Source of the DNA: Desmonostoc geniculatum HA4340-LM1
GTDB lineage: Bacteria > Cyanobacteriota > Cyanobacteriia > Cyanobacteriales > Nostocaceae
DNA: 64,000 nucleotides
NCBI GenBank assembly: GCA_019359545.1
Contig: JAHHHB010000001.1
Location: forward strand, 124,001 to 188,000
Reading direction: 5' to 3'
The position numbers and the translations under genes are program-made. Each line of letters opens with the position of its first letter. Position 1 is the stretch's first letter. The notes beneath the pieces are model-generated. The model did no database searches. It was not told the DNA's origin and worked only from the letters and a program-made list of their open reading frames with translations. Positions 1 to 9,553 of the stretch are shown here, one piece after another.

Positions 1-1161
1 CTCGTAGTCTGGCGTTTGTAAAGTTACATTCTCAAAAGCAAGATGGTTTTCTTCTATGGTTTTAATAGTACTGACATTTTTCGGCTCTTTAGTTACTTCT
101 TCTAACGCATTTGAAAACTCACTTAAACGCTCAACGTAACTAGAAAATCGTCCAGAAGTCCCAAATTCAGTTATTAATTCTCCTAAAGCAACAGCAAACA
201 TATTACAAGCTAAAGCAGCTTGTCCAAGTTGTCCAAAATCAATTTCATCTCTAATATATAAAGGTGCGAGTACTAAAAAAGGGAATATTTGGATTATAGA
301 TTGATACCCTCTGCTAAAAATATCCCGCCCTCTCTCCCAACTTATCTTGTCTTCGATATTTTTGATCAGATTATTAAATCGGCGTCTAATTATCTTTAAT
401 TCCTGTTTTTCTCCTTGAAAAAAAGCTATCGATTCAGCATGATTCCGCACATGAGTCAAGGCATAATTGTAATCAGCTTTCGATTCGATTTCTTCTTGAT
501 TAATTGTATTCAATTTTTGATTCAAGTAAGCAGCAATTAAATTTCCTATAATTGTATAAGCAAGCATAATAGCAGCGATCTGTTGAGAAATTATCCAGAT
601 AATTATTAAAAAAGTCGCCATTTCCAGTATTTTTTCGAGGAAAGTGGCTGAAAAATTCAAAGCACTACTAGTAATCGGTTCAATTTCTTGGGATAGACGT
701 TGATCTGGGTTATCAACATCGGCTCTAAAATTAATTTTATAATAAGCACGCTTGCTTAAATATTTCTCTAAAATTTGATTATTTAACCATTTGTACCAAT
801 CAAGAGCAATTTGTTTTTTGACAAACTTAGAAAATCCAACTAAAAAGGTTACCAAGACAAGTCCAACAATATTGATTGATAAGGTATTAATGAATTTAGA
901 ATAGTCTTTGTCTTGAATAAGAGCATCGACCAAGTAGCGACTAACGAAACTATTAAAAGCAGTTACAGCTACAAGCGCAACTATTAGTAATATCAGTAAA
1001 ATGAGCATCCCCCATGCACGAATCACGTCTGAAAATGCTCTTTTCCCTGGCTCTGTTGGATACCAATAAGGACTAGCGATCGCTTGTACATCTTTCCAGA
1101 ATTGAATAAAACCTGAAAAAACGTTTGTTGTGGGTTGAGATTGAACAACTTGGGTTGGCAT
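1..1161 (-). CDS. ABC transporter permease/ATP-binding protein, SbmA/YddA-like (partial)
   Basis: I translated this open frame by eye from an ATG at 1161. It stays open for 387 codons and runs off the left edge, so the C-terminal ATPase half is missing. The N-terminus contains SPYWYPTEPGKRAFSDVIRAWG followed by a hydrophobic segment at about residues 51-72. More membrane segments follow, and then IRRRFNNLIKNIEDKISWERG, which is typical of the ABC_membrane_2 (SbmA/BacA/YddA) half-transporter family. The visible part ends in the linker leading to the nucleotide-binding domain, so no Walker motif can be seen. Family members move peptides or other small molecules across the inner membrane; the substrate here is unknown. 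It is transcribed away from the repeat-rich gap to its right. Confidence 0.8.
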   Translation of the reverse strand, partial: MPTQVVQSQPTTNVFSGFIQFWKDVQAIASPYWYPTEPGKRAFSDVIRAWGMLILLILLIVALVAVTAFNSFVSRYLVDALIQDKDYSKFINTLSINIVGLVLVTFLVGFSKFVKKQIALDWYKWLNNQILEKYLSKRAYYKINFRADVDNPDQRLSQEIEPITSSALNFSATFLEKILEMATFLIIIWIISQQIAAIMLAYTIIGNLIAAYLNQKLNTINQEEIESKADYNYALTHVRNHAESIAFFQGEKQELKIIRRRFNNLIKNIEDKISWERGRDIFSRGYQSIIQIFPFLVLAPLYIRDEIDFGQLGQAALACNMFAVALGELITEFGTSGRFSSYVERLSEFSNALEEVTKEPKNVSTIKTIEENHLAFENVTLQTPDYE

Positions 1162-1831
1162 ATTTTAGAAATAAACTACACGATTGACAGCAGCAATATT
1201 TAAATATGAATTAATTTTTACAGTAATAAATATATTATAAGCTACACTCTCGGTCACGATTTGGTAGATAAACCACATGGATTTTTGACCATAGGAGAGT
1301 GGGCAACTTGTTTTGACATTTGTATTCATTGGAGTTCCTTACAATACTTATAATTTCGATTCAAGCTCTATAGTTATGCAAATAAAGTTTTGAGCATCAA
1401 TCAATAGATATATTTTTCAACTAGATAAAAACTAATTTTTATTTTAGTTTGTCTGTAATAAGTAATATTACACGTTACTGATGAGTAATATAAATCTGCC
1501 TCACGCAAAGGCACTAATAACAAGAGTTAAAAAATATGGTTTGAGGATTTCATAATTTCAATTCATGAATGCCTAAATTTTTAATTTATTTGAGAAAAAA
1601 TCTCATAATTGTTAGTTTATTATATTTTGTAGAGATAGCCATTAATAATGGTATATATTCCATATCAGCCTCCTCTGTTCATACTGTTTTTTTGCGAAGC
1701 TCATTGATGAAATAAACTTGCTTTATTGAAATCAACTTACTTGGAGCTTCGACTAACAGATAATCTCAGTTTTTTCAAGAAAATGCAATAGCACTTGTGA
1801 TTGTTAACTCAAGGGTCAAAACGTCTAAGGG

Positions 1832-1889
1832 GACAGTTAAGACAGTTAAAGAGGTTTAACCGGACAGTTAAGACAGTTAAGACAGTTAA
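1832..1889. repeat. Five copies of a 9-bp direct repeat (gacagttaa)
   Basis: The 9-mer gacagttaa occurs at 1832-1840 and 1841-1849, then at 1863-1871, 1872-1880 and 1881-1889, with a 13-bp spacer between the two groups. Degenerate copies such as caatagttaa follow. The 9-bp period differs from the 11-bp period of known Pho boxes. The arrangement could be a regulator-binding array or simply a short tandem repeat. Confidence 0.75.
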
Positions 1890-2212
1890 GCCAATAGTTA
1901 AGATATTTAAAATACTTAATAAAGAATAATTACCAATTATATTTTTTTGTAATTATTCAGGCGCAGGGGTAGTTTACACAGGGGGAAAGAGGCTGTTGGG
2001 ATTTTTGCACAGATGTGGTAATCATAAGTGATTAGCCGGACATGATATGAATAGCAGTTTGACAGACTGTCTTTTGACCATATCAGCTATGAATAGCAAA
2101 ATTAGAATTGATAAGTAGCTCAAGCCCGTTGTTAAAGTCCTCTTTTTTAAGCAGGATTTAAACGGGAAGGAGTGTAATGACTGTGGGAATCATAACTCAT
2201 TATGCGGAGATG

Positions 2213-2525
2213 ATACAGCGTATTTCAGGTAAATGAGGTACGCGGGTAGGGGCACGGCACTGCCCATAGGTGTCAACTTAACGTGAAACCCTTATCAAGA
2301 CTTGATATTGAGTTCATTCACTTAGGGTTACTCACCGCGTCACCCCACCCTAACCCTCCCCTTATAAAGGGGAGGGAACTAGATTCTTTTTTCCCCCCTT
2401 TTACAAGGGGGGATTAAGGGGGGTAAAGCGTATGTGGGACAAAGGTTTGAGCTTAAGTTGACACCAATGGGCACTGCCGTGCCCTTACAATTATCTGTAC
2501 CTCACCAACTTGCAATCTGCTGTAT
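2213..2525. mobile_element. Composite MITE-like element with nested terminal inverted repeats
   Basis: The outer arms (tacagcg...aaatgaggtac on the left, gtacctcacc...ctgctgta on the right) are imperfect inverted repeats and match other elements in this window at 27687 and 48811. Inside them, 2246-2283 and 2451-2488 form a second, nearly perfect inverted repeat of about 37 bp (ggggcacggcactgccca / tgggcactgccgtgccc). Its core carries GC-rich hairpins (ccctccccttataaagggga). There is no transposase frame, so it would be non-autonomous. Confidence 0.65.
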
Positions 2526-2715
2526 AACATGCTTACCGGAGGGTATCTCCCACTAATTGATTCCGAATTCTGTATTCTTCTTTAAAACATCCTCATCAAG
2601 TTCGCTGAATTACTTATAGTTGGAAACTCTGCGTGCATTATACCTAATTAGAAGTGTTTATCGGAACTTGATATTACTTACTAATTTTGTTCTGTTAGCA
2701 ATGCGAGATATCATT

Positions 2716-3669
2716 ATGAGTCGCTTTTACCGATTCATGCTCAATTTTAGTATTGTCTTCGCACTCGTCTGTATTTTTATCGCTTCACCTGCTTACTCGC
2801 TACCCACTGCCAGCACTGAAATTACAGCGGGAGACTTTTTCAAGTTAGGGATTGAAGAAATGCAGCATGGCAGTTACACGGAAGCTATTGAAGATTTTAC
2901 TGAGGCAATTAAGCTCAGAAATGATTTTGGTTCTGCTTATAGCGATCGCTGTCTTGCTTACCTAGAACTAAAAGACTATCAAAATGCGATCGCCGATTGC
3001 AATCAAGCTCTAAATTTTACACCCGACAATGTACAAGCACGCCTCAACCGAGGACTAGCATACTACAGACAAGGAGATTATCAAGCAGCGATCGCAGATT
3101 ACAATCAAACCATCGCACTCAAACCTAACAATTTTAGAGCTTACTACAATCGAGGCGTAGCCCGTACCATATTGGGTAATTACCAACAAGCAATATCAGA
3201 TTATGAACTGGCACTAACGAATATTCCCCAAACATCTATTGTACTGAAAGCAGATATCTACAACGAACGAGGAATCGCTCGTTTTGGGTTATTGGATTTA
3301 AAAGCAGCGATGCTCGACTTTTCAAAAGCAATTGTTATCAATCCCAATGATTACAGAGCTTATTATAATCGGGGTTGCGCTTGTGCTAGAAGTGGCGATC
3401 GCTCTTCTGCTGTTAGAGATTTTACTGAGTCACTCGAACTTAACCCAATCAATGCCCAGGCTTATCTTAATCGGGGTATCGCTTACCATCAGCTTGGTCA
3501 CGAACAAGCAGCAATTGCAGACTTACAAAAAGCGCTGGAATACTTCGCCCAACAGGGAGAAACTATAATCTATAAAAAAACTTTTGGTTTACTGAAAAAT
3601 TTACAGCAGCAACTCTCATTCTTATCAGAAATTGCTCTGCTCAAACAAGATGCGGAAACTGACATCTGA
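2716..3669 (+). CDS. Secreted or periplasmic TPR-repeat protein
   Basis: This is a tetratricopeptide-repeat protein of about 317 residues from the ATG at 2716. An in-frame ATG at 2701 and a TTG at 2620 also exist. I prefer 2716 because it gives a clean signal peptide: MSRFYRF, a hydrophobic core, then SPAYS before the likely cleavage site. The rest is about six 34-residue TPR units with repeated signatures such as AYYNRGVART, AYYNRGCACA and AYLNRGIAYH, spaced as expected. Proteins like this usually act as protein-binding scaffolds in the periplasm or envelope. Partner and role are unknown. The coding DNA has many HIP1 octamers, so it looks native. It stands alone, with repeats on both sides. 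Confidence 0.85.
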   Translation: MSRFYRFMLNFSIVFALVCIFIASPAYSLPTASTEITAGDFFKLGIEEMQHGSYTEAIEDFTEAIKLRNDFGSAYSDRCLAYLELKDYQNAIADCNQALNFTPDNVQARLNRGLAYYRQGDYQAAIADYNQTIALKPNNFRAYYNRGVARTILGNYQQAISDYELALTNIPQTSIVLKADIYNERGIARFGLLDLKAAMLDFSKAIVINPNDYRAYYNRGCACARSGDRSSAVRDFTESLELNPINAQAYLNRGIAYHQLGHEQAAIADLQKALEYFAQQGETIIYKKTFGLLKNLQQQLSFLSEIALLKQDAETDI

Positions 3670-3851
3670 GCAAATAATTACTAATTCGTAATGGGCTACG
3701 CCCCGCTACGCTAACGTAATTCGTAATGACGCTCCTACCTCGCTAACGCTGCGCTAACGTAATTCGTAATTAAAGAGGGTACAAGCCCCCAGGAAATCTG
3801 CATATTTGGTGGTCTTTCCTACGGGAGGCTGCGCGAACAATCAGTGGTGGT
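3670..3851. repeat. Short repeat cluster (gctacgccccgctacgctaac family)
   Basis: Tandem and inverted short motifs are interleaved here: taattcgtaat three times, gggctacgccccgctacgctaac, and gctaacgctgcgctaac. The same motif family recurs at 8280-8300 and 31360-31385. No gene is visible. Confidence 0.6.
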
Positions 3852-4511
3852 TCAAGCCACTACTGATTTATGTTTACGTTTTAGCCGTAAGCCTAAACTT
3901 AAAACTCCACAAGTTAATGCACCCAATACACAATTCGGTTCGGGAACGCTGGTAACAATAGACTTATTTTCGTTTGTTATACCATTCCAACTACCAAACT
4001 CGTACAACTCTAATGCATAGCTAAACAAACCATCGGAATCACCGATAAATTGCAGAGGGGCTGAAAATTTTAGGAGGGTGCCATCAAGGGTGTATGGTAC
4101 TGAACCCCGAATACTACCCCAGCCTCCTGAATTTGGTTCCGACGATCCAACTGGGAAGACATCACGTATCCGAACGTCACCTCCAACGTGGATTTCTTCT
4201 CCGCGAATAATTGACTTCAGATTACTATAAGCAGGAGATATTCCAAAAATAGGCAATTCCCCATCTGGATCGATAAAGTATTGAAAAGAGTCGGCTTGCG
4301 TATTATACTCATCAACTGATAAAAAGTCTGGAACCCTATTAAAATTTATAGTGAATAATACTTCTTGAGTATCAAGATTTACAACTGCTGACTCTGATTC
4401 AGCAAATAGTTCTGCTTGGGCTATTTGCCCTGTACCCAACGCAATTAAAGCTGCTCCAGCTATAGATACCGATAACTTGCGTAAATAGCTCACAGGTATT
4501 ACTTTTATCAA
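3852..4511 (-). CDS. PEP-CTERM sorting-domain protein
   Basis: This 219-residue protein starts with a signal peptide (positive MIKVIPVSYLRK, hydrophobic SIAGAALIALGTG, then QIAQAEL). It ends with a PEP-CTERM anchor: VPEPN at about residue 190, a hydrophobic stretch, then a basic tail (RLKRKHKSVVA). Proteins of this class are exported and processed by an exosortase system, often together with exopolysaccharide. The central 150 residues look like a beta-rich extracellular domain that I do not recognise. Its neighbour downstream on the same strand is the glycosyltransferase hglT, 226 bp away, but a link between them is only positional. Confidence 0.85.
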   Translation of the reverse strand: MIKVIPVSYLRKLSVSIAGAALIALGTGQIAQAELFAESESAVVNLDTQEVLFTINFNRVPDFLSVDEYNTQADSFQYFIDPDGELPIFGISPAYSNLKSIIRGEEIHVGGDVRIRDVFPVGSSEPNSGGWGSIRGSVPYTLDGTLLKFSAPLQFIGDSDGLFSYALELYEFGSWNGITNENKSIVTSVPEPNCVLGALTCGVLSLGLRLKRKHKSVVA

Positions 4512-4737
4512 GCTAACATTACCCTAATAGTATATATATTATCATACTAGTTAAAAGCTATTACAGTAACTTCGCTGAAAATTGATAAAAACTTTACCTT
4601 AATTTTAATAGTTATCGACCAATGTCAGGATATATACTTAGATAAGTGCCTTCACACGCAAGAATTAGCGATCGCTAGTATCTACAGTACTAGGGATTGG
4701 TATGTTAGCGATCGCTATAGTTTTATAGTGCTTGTAC

Positions 4738-5991
4738 TTACCTCAAGTTTCTTCGATCTTCAACGATTTGATAGAGTTTGTCTTCAAATTTTTCCATACA
4801 TGCCGACCAGTCGAAATCGATTATGGAGGGACGAGCCTGTGTAGTCATATGTGCCTTTAATTCCGGATTTTCTAGAATTGCGATCGCCTTTTGGGCAAAG
4901 TCTGTTGGGTTGTTGGGTTGAGCAAGAAAGCCGTTGCGGCCAGAAAATACTTGTTCTGAAGTTGATGGTGCAATAACGGCAATCACAGGGGTTCCAGAAG
5001 CTAGGGCTTCGTTATTTGTAGTGCAGAAGTTTTCGGTGATAGAAGGGTTAACAAAAATATCTGCTCTGGCAAACCAACCTAAAAGTTCTGTACCGTGGGA
5101 CTCACCCCAGATGGTAATACCGGATGCAAACTTTTGGGCACGCTCACGGATTTCTCGATCCTGGGGGCCACTTCCAACAATCACCAGATGGACATCGGGG
5201 ATTTTGGCAGCAATGATGGGAAATATATCAATCAGTTGGTTGACATTCTTTTCGGGGGTGATGCGTCCAACAAACAGCAAAGTTGGTCGGCGATCGTTGG
5301 GAATCGGGTTATAAGAAATATTTCGCGGGTGAAATTTTTCGCAATCTATACCTTGATAAGGAAGATATTCAGCACGTTGGCATTTGAGGTCTTTGTATTT
5401 ATTGAGTTGTTCTTGAGAAGAAAAGAAATTGAAGTCATAAGAGTTGCTAAACTGTTTGACCAAAATAGGAATGATTGGACGAATCAAACTGAAGAATTTA
5501 TTTCCAAAGTAATATTTGATGTAGGCAACAATATCAGTATGGAAAAGCGATATTATTGGCGTACCTGTTCGTTTTGCGTATTGCGTGCCCACAGCGCGGC
5601 CGTAACCTTGTAAGAAAAGTGAGTATAAACCTCTCATTTGTGCGGCTTCTTCAACCACTATAATGTCGGGTTTAAATTTCTCCAACAGCTTGGTATCACT
5701 CCAATGGCGATAGTGCAATGGTTGGGGAAGAGACTTGTAAAATATTAGTGGTTTTGTGGGGAATGCGTAAGTAGATAAGTTAGGAAAAGATTGAATTTCA
5801 TTTAATCCTGGCATGGGACGATCGCCAACATTTTTAGGGTAGCGATCGCTAATTTGTGGATGGATCAAAAAAACCTCATGTCCCTGTTCCAGCAACCAAC
5901 GAACTCGTTGATGTACTGCGACAGAAACTCCAGTTAAAAAAGGAGCGTACAATCCCGTAAATAAGGCAATGCGGAGTCTTTGCTTAGTCAT
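4738..5991 (-). CDS. hglT: GT4 glycosyltransferase, probable heterocyst glycolipid glucosyltransferase HglT
   Basis: This 417-residue GT-B fold protein belongs to family GT4. The N-terminal acceptor half starts RIALFTGLYAPFLTGVSVAV. The C-terminal half has LLFVGRITPEKNVNQLIDIF and the nucleotide-sugar-binding EX7E region (SITENFCTTNNEALASG). In Anabaena PCC 7120 the homologue at the end of the matching gene run (all5341, HglT) puts glucose on the long-chain alcohol aglycone of heterocyst glycolipids. I assign the name from the order of seven genes that match all5341-all5347 as I remember them. It is the last gene of the minus-strand run led by hgdB, 149 bp after the preceding gene. It is probably cytoplasmic or membrane-associated. 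Confidence 0.75.
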   Translation of the reverse strand: MTKQRLRIALFTGLYAPFLTGVSVAVHQRVRWLLEQGHEVFLIHPQISDRYPKNVGDRPMPGLNEIQSFPNLSTYAFPTKPLIFYKSLPQPLHYRHWSDTKLLEKFKPDIIVVEEAAQMRGLYSLFLQGYGRAVGTQYAKRTGTPIISLFHTDIVAYIKYYFGNKFFSLIRPIIPILVKQFSNSYDFNFFSSQEQLNKYKDLKCQRAEYLPYQGIDCEKFHPRNISYNPIPNDRRPTLLFVGRITPEKNVNQLIDIFPIIAAKIPDVHLVIVGSGPQDREIRERAQKFASGITIWGESHGTELLGWFARADIFVNPSITENFCTTNNEALASGTPVIAVIAPSTSEQVFSGRNGFLAQPNNPTDFAQKAIAILENPELKAHMTTQARPSIIDFDWSACMEKFEDKLYQIVEDRRNLR

Positions 5992-6140
5992 ATAAAAAAA
6001 GAATTACTTCACGAAAATGCTGGTTTTGGATTTAGGACTTACGCAGCAACTTTTCATGAGTCTTAAGAATTCATAATTCAGAACCTATAAGACTTTTATA
6101 GCCGAGTACAATAATTTTCAACAAATTATTAGATTGTATT

Positions 6141-7400
6141 TCAAAGAGAAACCTTGCTATTAATAGGTTGATCCAACCATTGATAAGGGCGATATTCCAC
6201 TAGTCGGATATTCCAAGCCCCTCGAACCCGATAGCTGACACCGCGCCAGGTGACTGTTGAAATCCACAGAGATGATAGCATCGCTAACCCATAAACCCAT
6301 TGTGTTAGCGGAATCCCAATCAACATTTTAATGATAGTGGGGGCTGATAATTTGGCTATCGGCTGGTCATTCGAGCGAACTACTTGCTGTATGCCTAATT
6401 CCAAAACGAGCATTAGCAAAAGTAATCCGACAATATAGACGCTATAGCAGCCAAATAATAGACCTGCGGCTTCCCATTTTGCTTCCAACAATGACTCTAA
6501 AACTAACATAATGACTGTAGTCGGAAACAAAATGCTAGAAACAGCTTCACTAACTATAGCCAACCAACGTGGGTGATAAAGTCGAGAACAAAGTATCAAG
6601 CGCTTGAGAGAGTCTAGTAAGCCTACTAAATCAATTTCTTCACGATTAACTGTTAATAAAGTAGGTACAAACTTAACCTGTAACCCATGTATTTTTAGGA
6701 CATCGTGAATCATGAAATCTTCGCTTAAAGCTTGTGCCCACTTATCTAAAAGTTCAGTTTTGTGAAGCACTTCTGTTTTCACAGCCAAAGTTCCGCCCCA
6801 AGGAATTTGGAAGAGAAACATTTGGACTACTGTGGATACATTGCCTATGTATCGCACTAAAGATCCCCAATTCTTACCTGTTGGTACATACCAACGGTTA
6901 CCAGTTGTTGCGCCGACGTTAGTATCACCTAGAGGACTGACTAATTCTCGCAGCCAATTACGATGAACTATAGTATCAGCATCTACTAAAGCAACTACCT
7001 TATATGAATCGTCTAACTCACGAACAGCCTGCACTAGAGAACTGCATTTGAGACTACAATTATTGCGTACTATTCTCAAAGGACTGATTTGAACATTGGT
7101 TGCTTCCTGCTCCAGGATAGTTTCACTGGCAATTTTCCAAGCAGGATCTTCCTGACTATCAATAACTAACTTTAAATCATACTGTGGGTAGTTCTGATTT
7201 AGGAGCGATCGCAAACAACTAGGCAAAAACGGATCGGCTCCCCGCAAACAAAGAATCACCGCTGTTTTAGGCAACTGCTCATCTGGTAATAAAGTTTTTG
7301 GAGATGAGCGCAGATACCAAAGAAAGATTAGCGTTAAACACACCTGAATAACCAGCCAACCCATCAAAGACTTAGACAGAAATATTGCCAAATCTTCCAT
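6141..7400 (-). CDS. Ceramide-glucosyltransferase-like GT2/GT21 membrane protein
   Basis: I place the start at the ATG at 7400 (MEDLAIFL). The frame extends upstream to 7430, but that part is encoded by a catgccccatgccc-type repeat. The protein has an N-terminal membrane anchor and a GT-A catalytic domain. Visible motifs are AVILCLRGADPFLPSCLRSL, the metal-binding VDADTIVHRNW, and a later SEDFMIHD. Several C-terminal membrane segments follow. This is the layout of ceramide glucosyltransferase-type enzymes that glycosylate lipids at the inner membrane. Its place between hglT and hgdA suggests a role with heterocyst or envelope glycolipids, but the acceptor is unknown. Confidence 0.8.
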   Translation of the reverse strand: MEDLAIFLSKSLMGWLVIQVCLTLIFLWYLRSSPKTLLPDEQLPKTAVILCLRGADPFLPSCLRSLLNQNYPQYDLKLVIDSQEDPAWKIASETILEQEATNVQISPLRIVRNNCSLKCSSLVQAVRELDDSYKVVALVDADTIVHRNWLRELVSPLGDTNVGATTGNRWYVPTGKNWGSLVRYIGNVSTVVQMFLFQIPWGGTLAVKTEVLHKTELLDKWAQALSEDFMIHDVLKIHGLQVKFVPTLLTVNREEIDLVGLLDSLKRLILCSRLYHPRWLAIVSEAVSSILFPTTVIMLVLESLLEAKWEAAGLLFGCYSVYIVGLLLLMLVLELGIQQVVRSNDQPIAKLSAPTIIKMLIGIPLTQWVYGLAMLSSLWISTVTWRGVSYRVRGAWNIRLVEYRPYQWLDQPINSKVSL

Positions 7401-7549
7401 TAAATTCTCCGAGAATGGGGCATTGGGCATGGGGTATGGGGCATGGGGAGTTAGGAGTTAGGAGTTAGGAGTTAAGAATTAATTATTCTCCTTGTCTCCC
7501 CAATCTCCCTCATCCCCCTCATCTCCCCCACTCCCCTTTCATTTATGAA

Positions 7550-8014
7550 TCAATCCAACGAGTATTTCATAATAATGTTGACTGTGGTATTTTTATTCAC
7601 CACAAAACTGGCATCACGGAACTTGGGTGTGCCTGTTTGTATGGAGACAGTTGGATTTTTGGAAATGCCAAAACCTTCTGTGGGAATACCGAAAAAGTCT
7701 TTATTGAGTTTGCGATCGCCATTTTGATCGTCAACTACAGCAACAGCATAAGTTCCTGGTTTTAAACCAGAGAATTCTTTTGTTACAGAAGTGCCTGTAA
7801 TCTTAGCGCAGCCACTTTTAACTTCACTAGTATTACTCGTAGGAAATCCTTTTTCACCTCCAAAAACTCGGAAGCAAATCTCACCTTTTTGGTGACGAAT
7901 TCCATTTACTACAACACTAAGTTTTGTTGCTGGCTCAGCATTCACTGTTTTCGCAAAGCTGATGCTTAGTAAACTAGCAAGCAAAAAATAAGATACTTGG
8001 GATATTTTCAGCAT
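7550..8014 (-). CDS. DUF2141-family secreted protein
   Basis: The start at 8014 gives a typical signal peptide (MLKISQVSYFLLASLLS... FAKTVNA). An upstream in-frame ATG at 8068 adds 18 residues that would bury it. The mature part, about 125 residues, carries the DUF2141 signature: QKGEICFRVFGGEKGF, a GLKPGTYAVAVVDDQNGDRKLNKDFFGIPTEGFG block and a beta-strand tail. The DxNxDxxLD-like loop looks able to bind a divalent cation. Function is unknown in the family. Here it lies inside the glycolipid export run between two glycosyltransferases, which suggests a periplasmic or outer-layer accessory role. Confidence 0.8.
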   Translation of the reverse strand: MLKISQVSYFLLASLLSISFAKTVNAEPATKLSVVVNGIRHQKGEICFRVFGGEKGFPTSNTSEVKSGCAKITGTSVTKEFSGLKPGTYAVAVVDDQNGDRKLNKDFFGIPTEGFGISKNPTVSIQTGTPKFRDASFVVNKNTTVNIIMKYSLD

Positions 8015-8278
8015 AATTTTGTAGTCAAAAATGGGTAATTTGGACACTGAAAAATTGCATGAAGTCAAAAGCCAAAATCAAAACATATTTATTGAATACT
8101 GATAACAATTATTAAGTGTTCTGCTTCTGATTTTTGATTTTTAGCTTTTGACTTGACCGCAAAAGATTAATTCAAAGTGTGATTTTCTGCTCTGTAATTA
8201 CAGCAGAATTCAAGTGCATGAACTACACTAGTTAAGTTTCAAAACTAGGCACATAGCCTGTTATAGTTCTGAATTCTG

Positions 8279-9280
8279 TTAGCGTAGCGGGGCGTAGCCC
8301 ATTCTGACTCCTGAATTCTCTTGTAATGCTCGTTGCCAATCTATTGCAAATATTTGCAAAACTTTTAGCAAATCTTTCAGTAACAGATATTCTGTGCCTT
8401 TCAACTTTTGTTGTAGACTTCTATGACAACATAACCGTTCATACAAACTCAGGGGACTAGACCATATGGAGAGGAAATACTCCCATAATATTCTCCAATG
8501 TGGGAATAAAATTTTCCCTTTCTTTGCCGAATCAAACCACACTGCATATGCATAAAAATCAGGTAATACACTGAATGAGGATGCTTGATTGTTGTTTGTC
8601 AACAACAAATAATTTGGGAAAAACATACTCATTGATTGTTGCGGATGGCTTCTAGCAAAAAACAAGTATTCGGGTATTTCATAAAATCTACCCAAAAGAC
8701 CAAGCCTTGACAATAAAATTCCATCTGCATTACCGTAACCACCCATAGGTGGTATTTTTTTCAGAGCGCTAGCGCGAATTACGCCATAACATTGATAACA
8801 TAAATGTTTAGTCAGTAATTCGTGAAAGCGATCGTGTGGTTTTAGAGAATCTGTCTTGAGTTTGATGTCGTAGTTTTGGAGAAACTTTCCTTGTTCGTCA
8901 ATAAAATATACTTGGGTGTGGCACAAAATAATGGTAGGGTCTTGTTCGAGTACCTCAATGCATTTGCTGATAAAATCAGGAGCATGTAGATCGTCATAAG
9001 CTGCCCATTTAAAATACTCACCCGAAGACAATTCCAAGACACGATTAAAGTTACCAGCGCAACCAATATTATGGTCATTACGGTAGTAACGAACACGTTG
9101 GTCTTGCTTGGCGTATGCTTTACAAATTTCCTCAGTTTTATCTGTAGATGCATTATCTGAAATAATTAGTTCAAAATCTTCAAAAGTTTGAGCCAAGAGT
9201 GAATCTATGGCTTGTTGAAGAAATTTTTCACCATTGTATACAGGTAATCCAATACTCAATCGTGGTTGATTGCTACTCAT
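8279..9280 (-). CDS. GT2 family glycosyltransferase
   Basis: The chosen start is ATG 9280 (MSSNQPRLSIGLPVYNGEKF); an ATG at 9301 is also in frame. The N-terminal GT-A domain is clear: LSIGLPVYNGEKFLQQAIDS, then ELIISDNASTDKTEEIC and a KWAAYDDLHAPDFI region with the DD metal site. The enzyme would transfer a sugar from a nucleotide donor to an unknown acceptor. The last dozen codons (ENSGVRMGYAPLR) come entirely from the intergenic repeat motifs gaattcaggagtcag and gggctacgccccgctacgc. The natural C-terminus has therefore been replaced or extended by repeat DNA. It sits between hgdA and the DUF2141 gene. Confidence 0.8.
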   Translation of the reverse strand: MSSNQPRLSIGLPVYNGEKFLQQAIDSLLAQTFEDFELIISDNASTDKTEEICKAYAKQDQRVRYYRNDHNIGCAGNFNRVLELSSGEYFKWAAYDDLHAPDFISKCIEVLEQDPTIILCHTQVYFIDEQGKFLQNYDIKLKTDSLKPHDRFHELLTKHLCYQCYGVIRASALKKIPPMGGYGNADGILLSRLGLLGRFYEIPEYLFFARSHPQQSMSMFFPNYLLLTNNNQASSFSVLPDFYAYAVWFDSAKKGKILFPHWRILWEYFLSIWSSPLSLYERLCCHRSLQQKLKGTEYLLLKDLLKVLQIFAIDWQRALQENSGVRMGYAPLR

Positions 9281-9356
9281 ATAAAACAAGTATTCACACA
9301 ATCTGTGGATTATTTTAAACTCAATTACAGCAAATTGTTAGTCAAATGCAACGTGA

Positions 9357-9429
9357 GAATTCAGGAGTCAGAATTCAGGAGTCAGAATTCAGGAGTCAGG
9401 AGTCAGAATTCAGGAGTCAGAAGTCAGAA
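9357..9429. repeat. Short tandem repeat, 15-mer gaattcaggagtcag
   Basis: Between hgdA and the GT2 gene, the unit gaattcaggagtcag (or its short form aggagtcag) is repeated about five times. The same unit recurs near 13490, 22645, 41820, 47090, 47245 and 54840. It is a typical cyanobacterial short tandemly repeated repetitive sequence. Confidence 0.8.
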
Positions 9430-9553
9430 TAATTTGATACCCAAGCTGAATAATTTCAAGGAAATCAAGAAGCAACAACACACTTACTTGATTTTCTAAT
9501 TCTTCTAACTCCCTCATCTCCCTCATCCCCGCCACTCCCCACTCCCCACTCCC

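Larger units (their letters stand above)
1162..2715. other. Repeat-rich intergenic gap
   Basis: I see no convincing gene in this 1.5 kb. It is AT-rich. It holds a cluster of 9-bp direct repeats (1832-1889) and a composite inverted-repeat element (2213-2525). The promoters for the divergent ABC transporter and TPR genes must lie here, but no confident -35/-10 pair could be assigned. Confidence 0.6.

Noticed and set aside
9357..9429. Possible CRISPR array
   Set aside because: Units are directly adjacent without unique spacers, so this is a short tandem repeat; no cas genes in the window.
9266..9499. 77-codon frame over the gaattcaggagtcag repeat
   Set aside because: Most of the translation is the repeat itself (SGVRSQNSGVRSQN).
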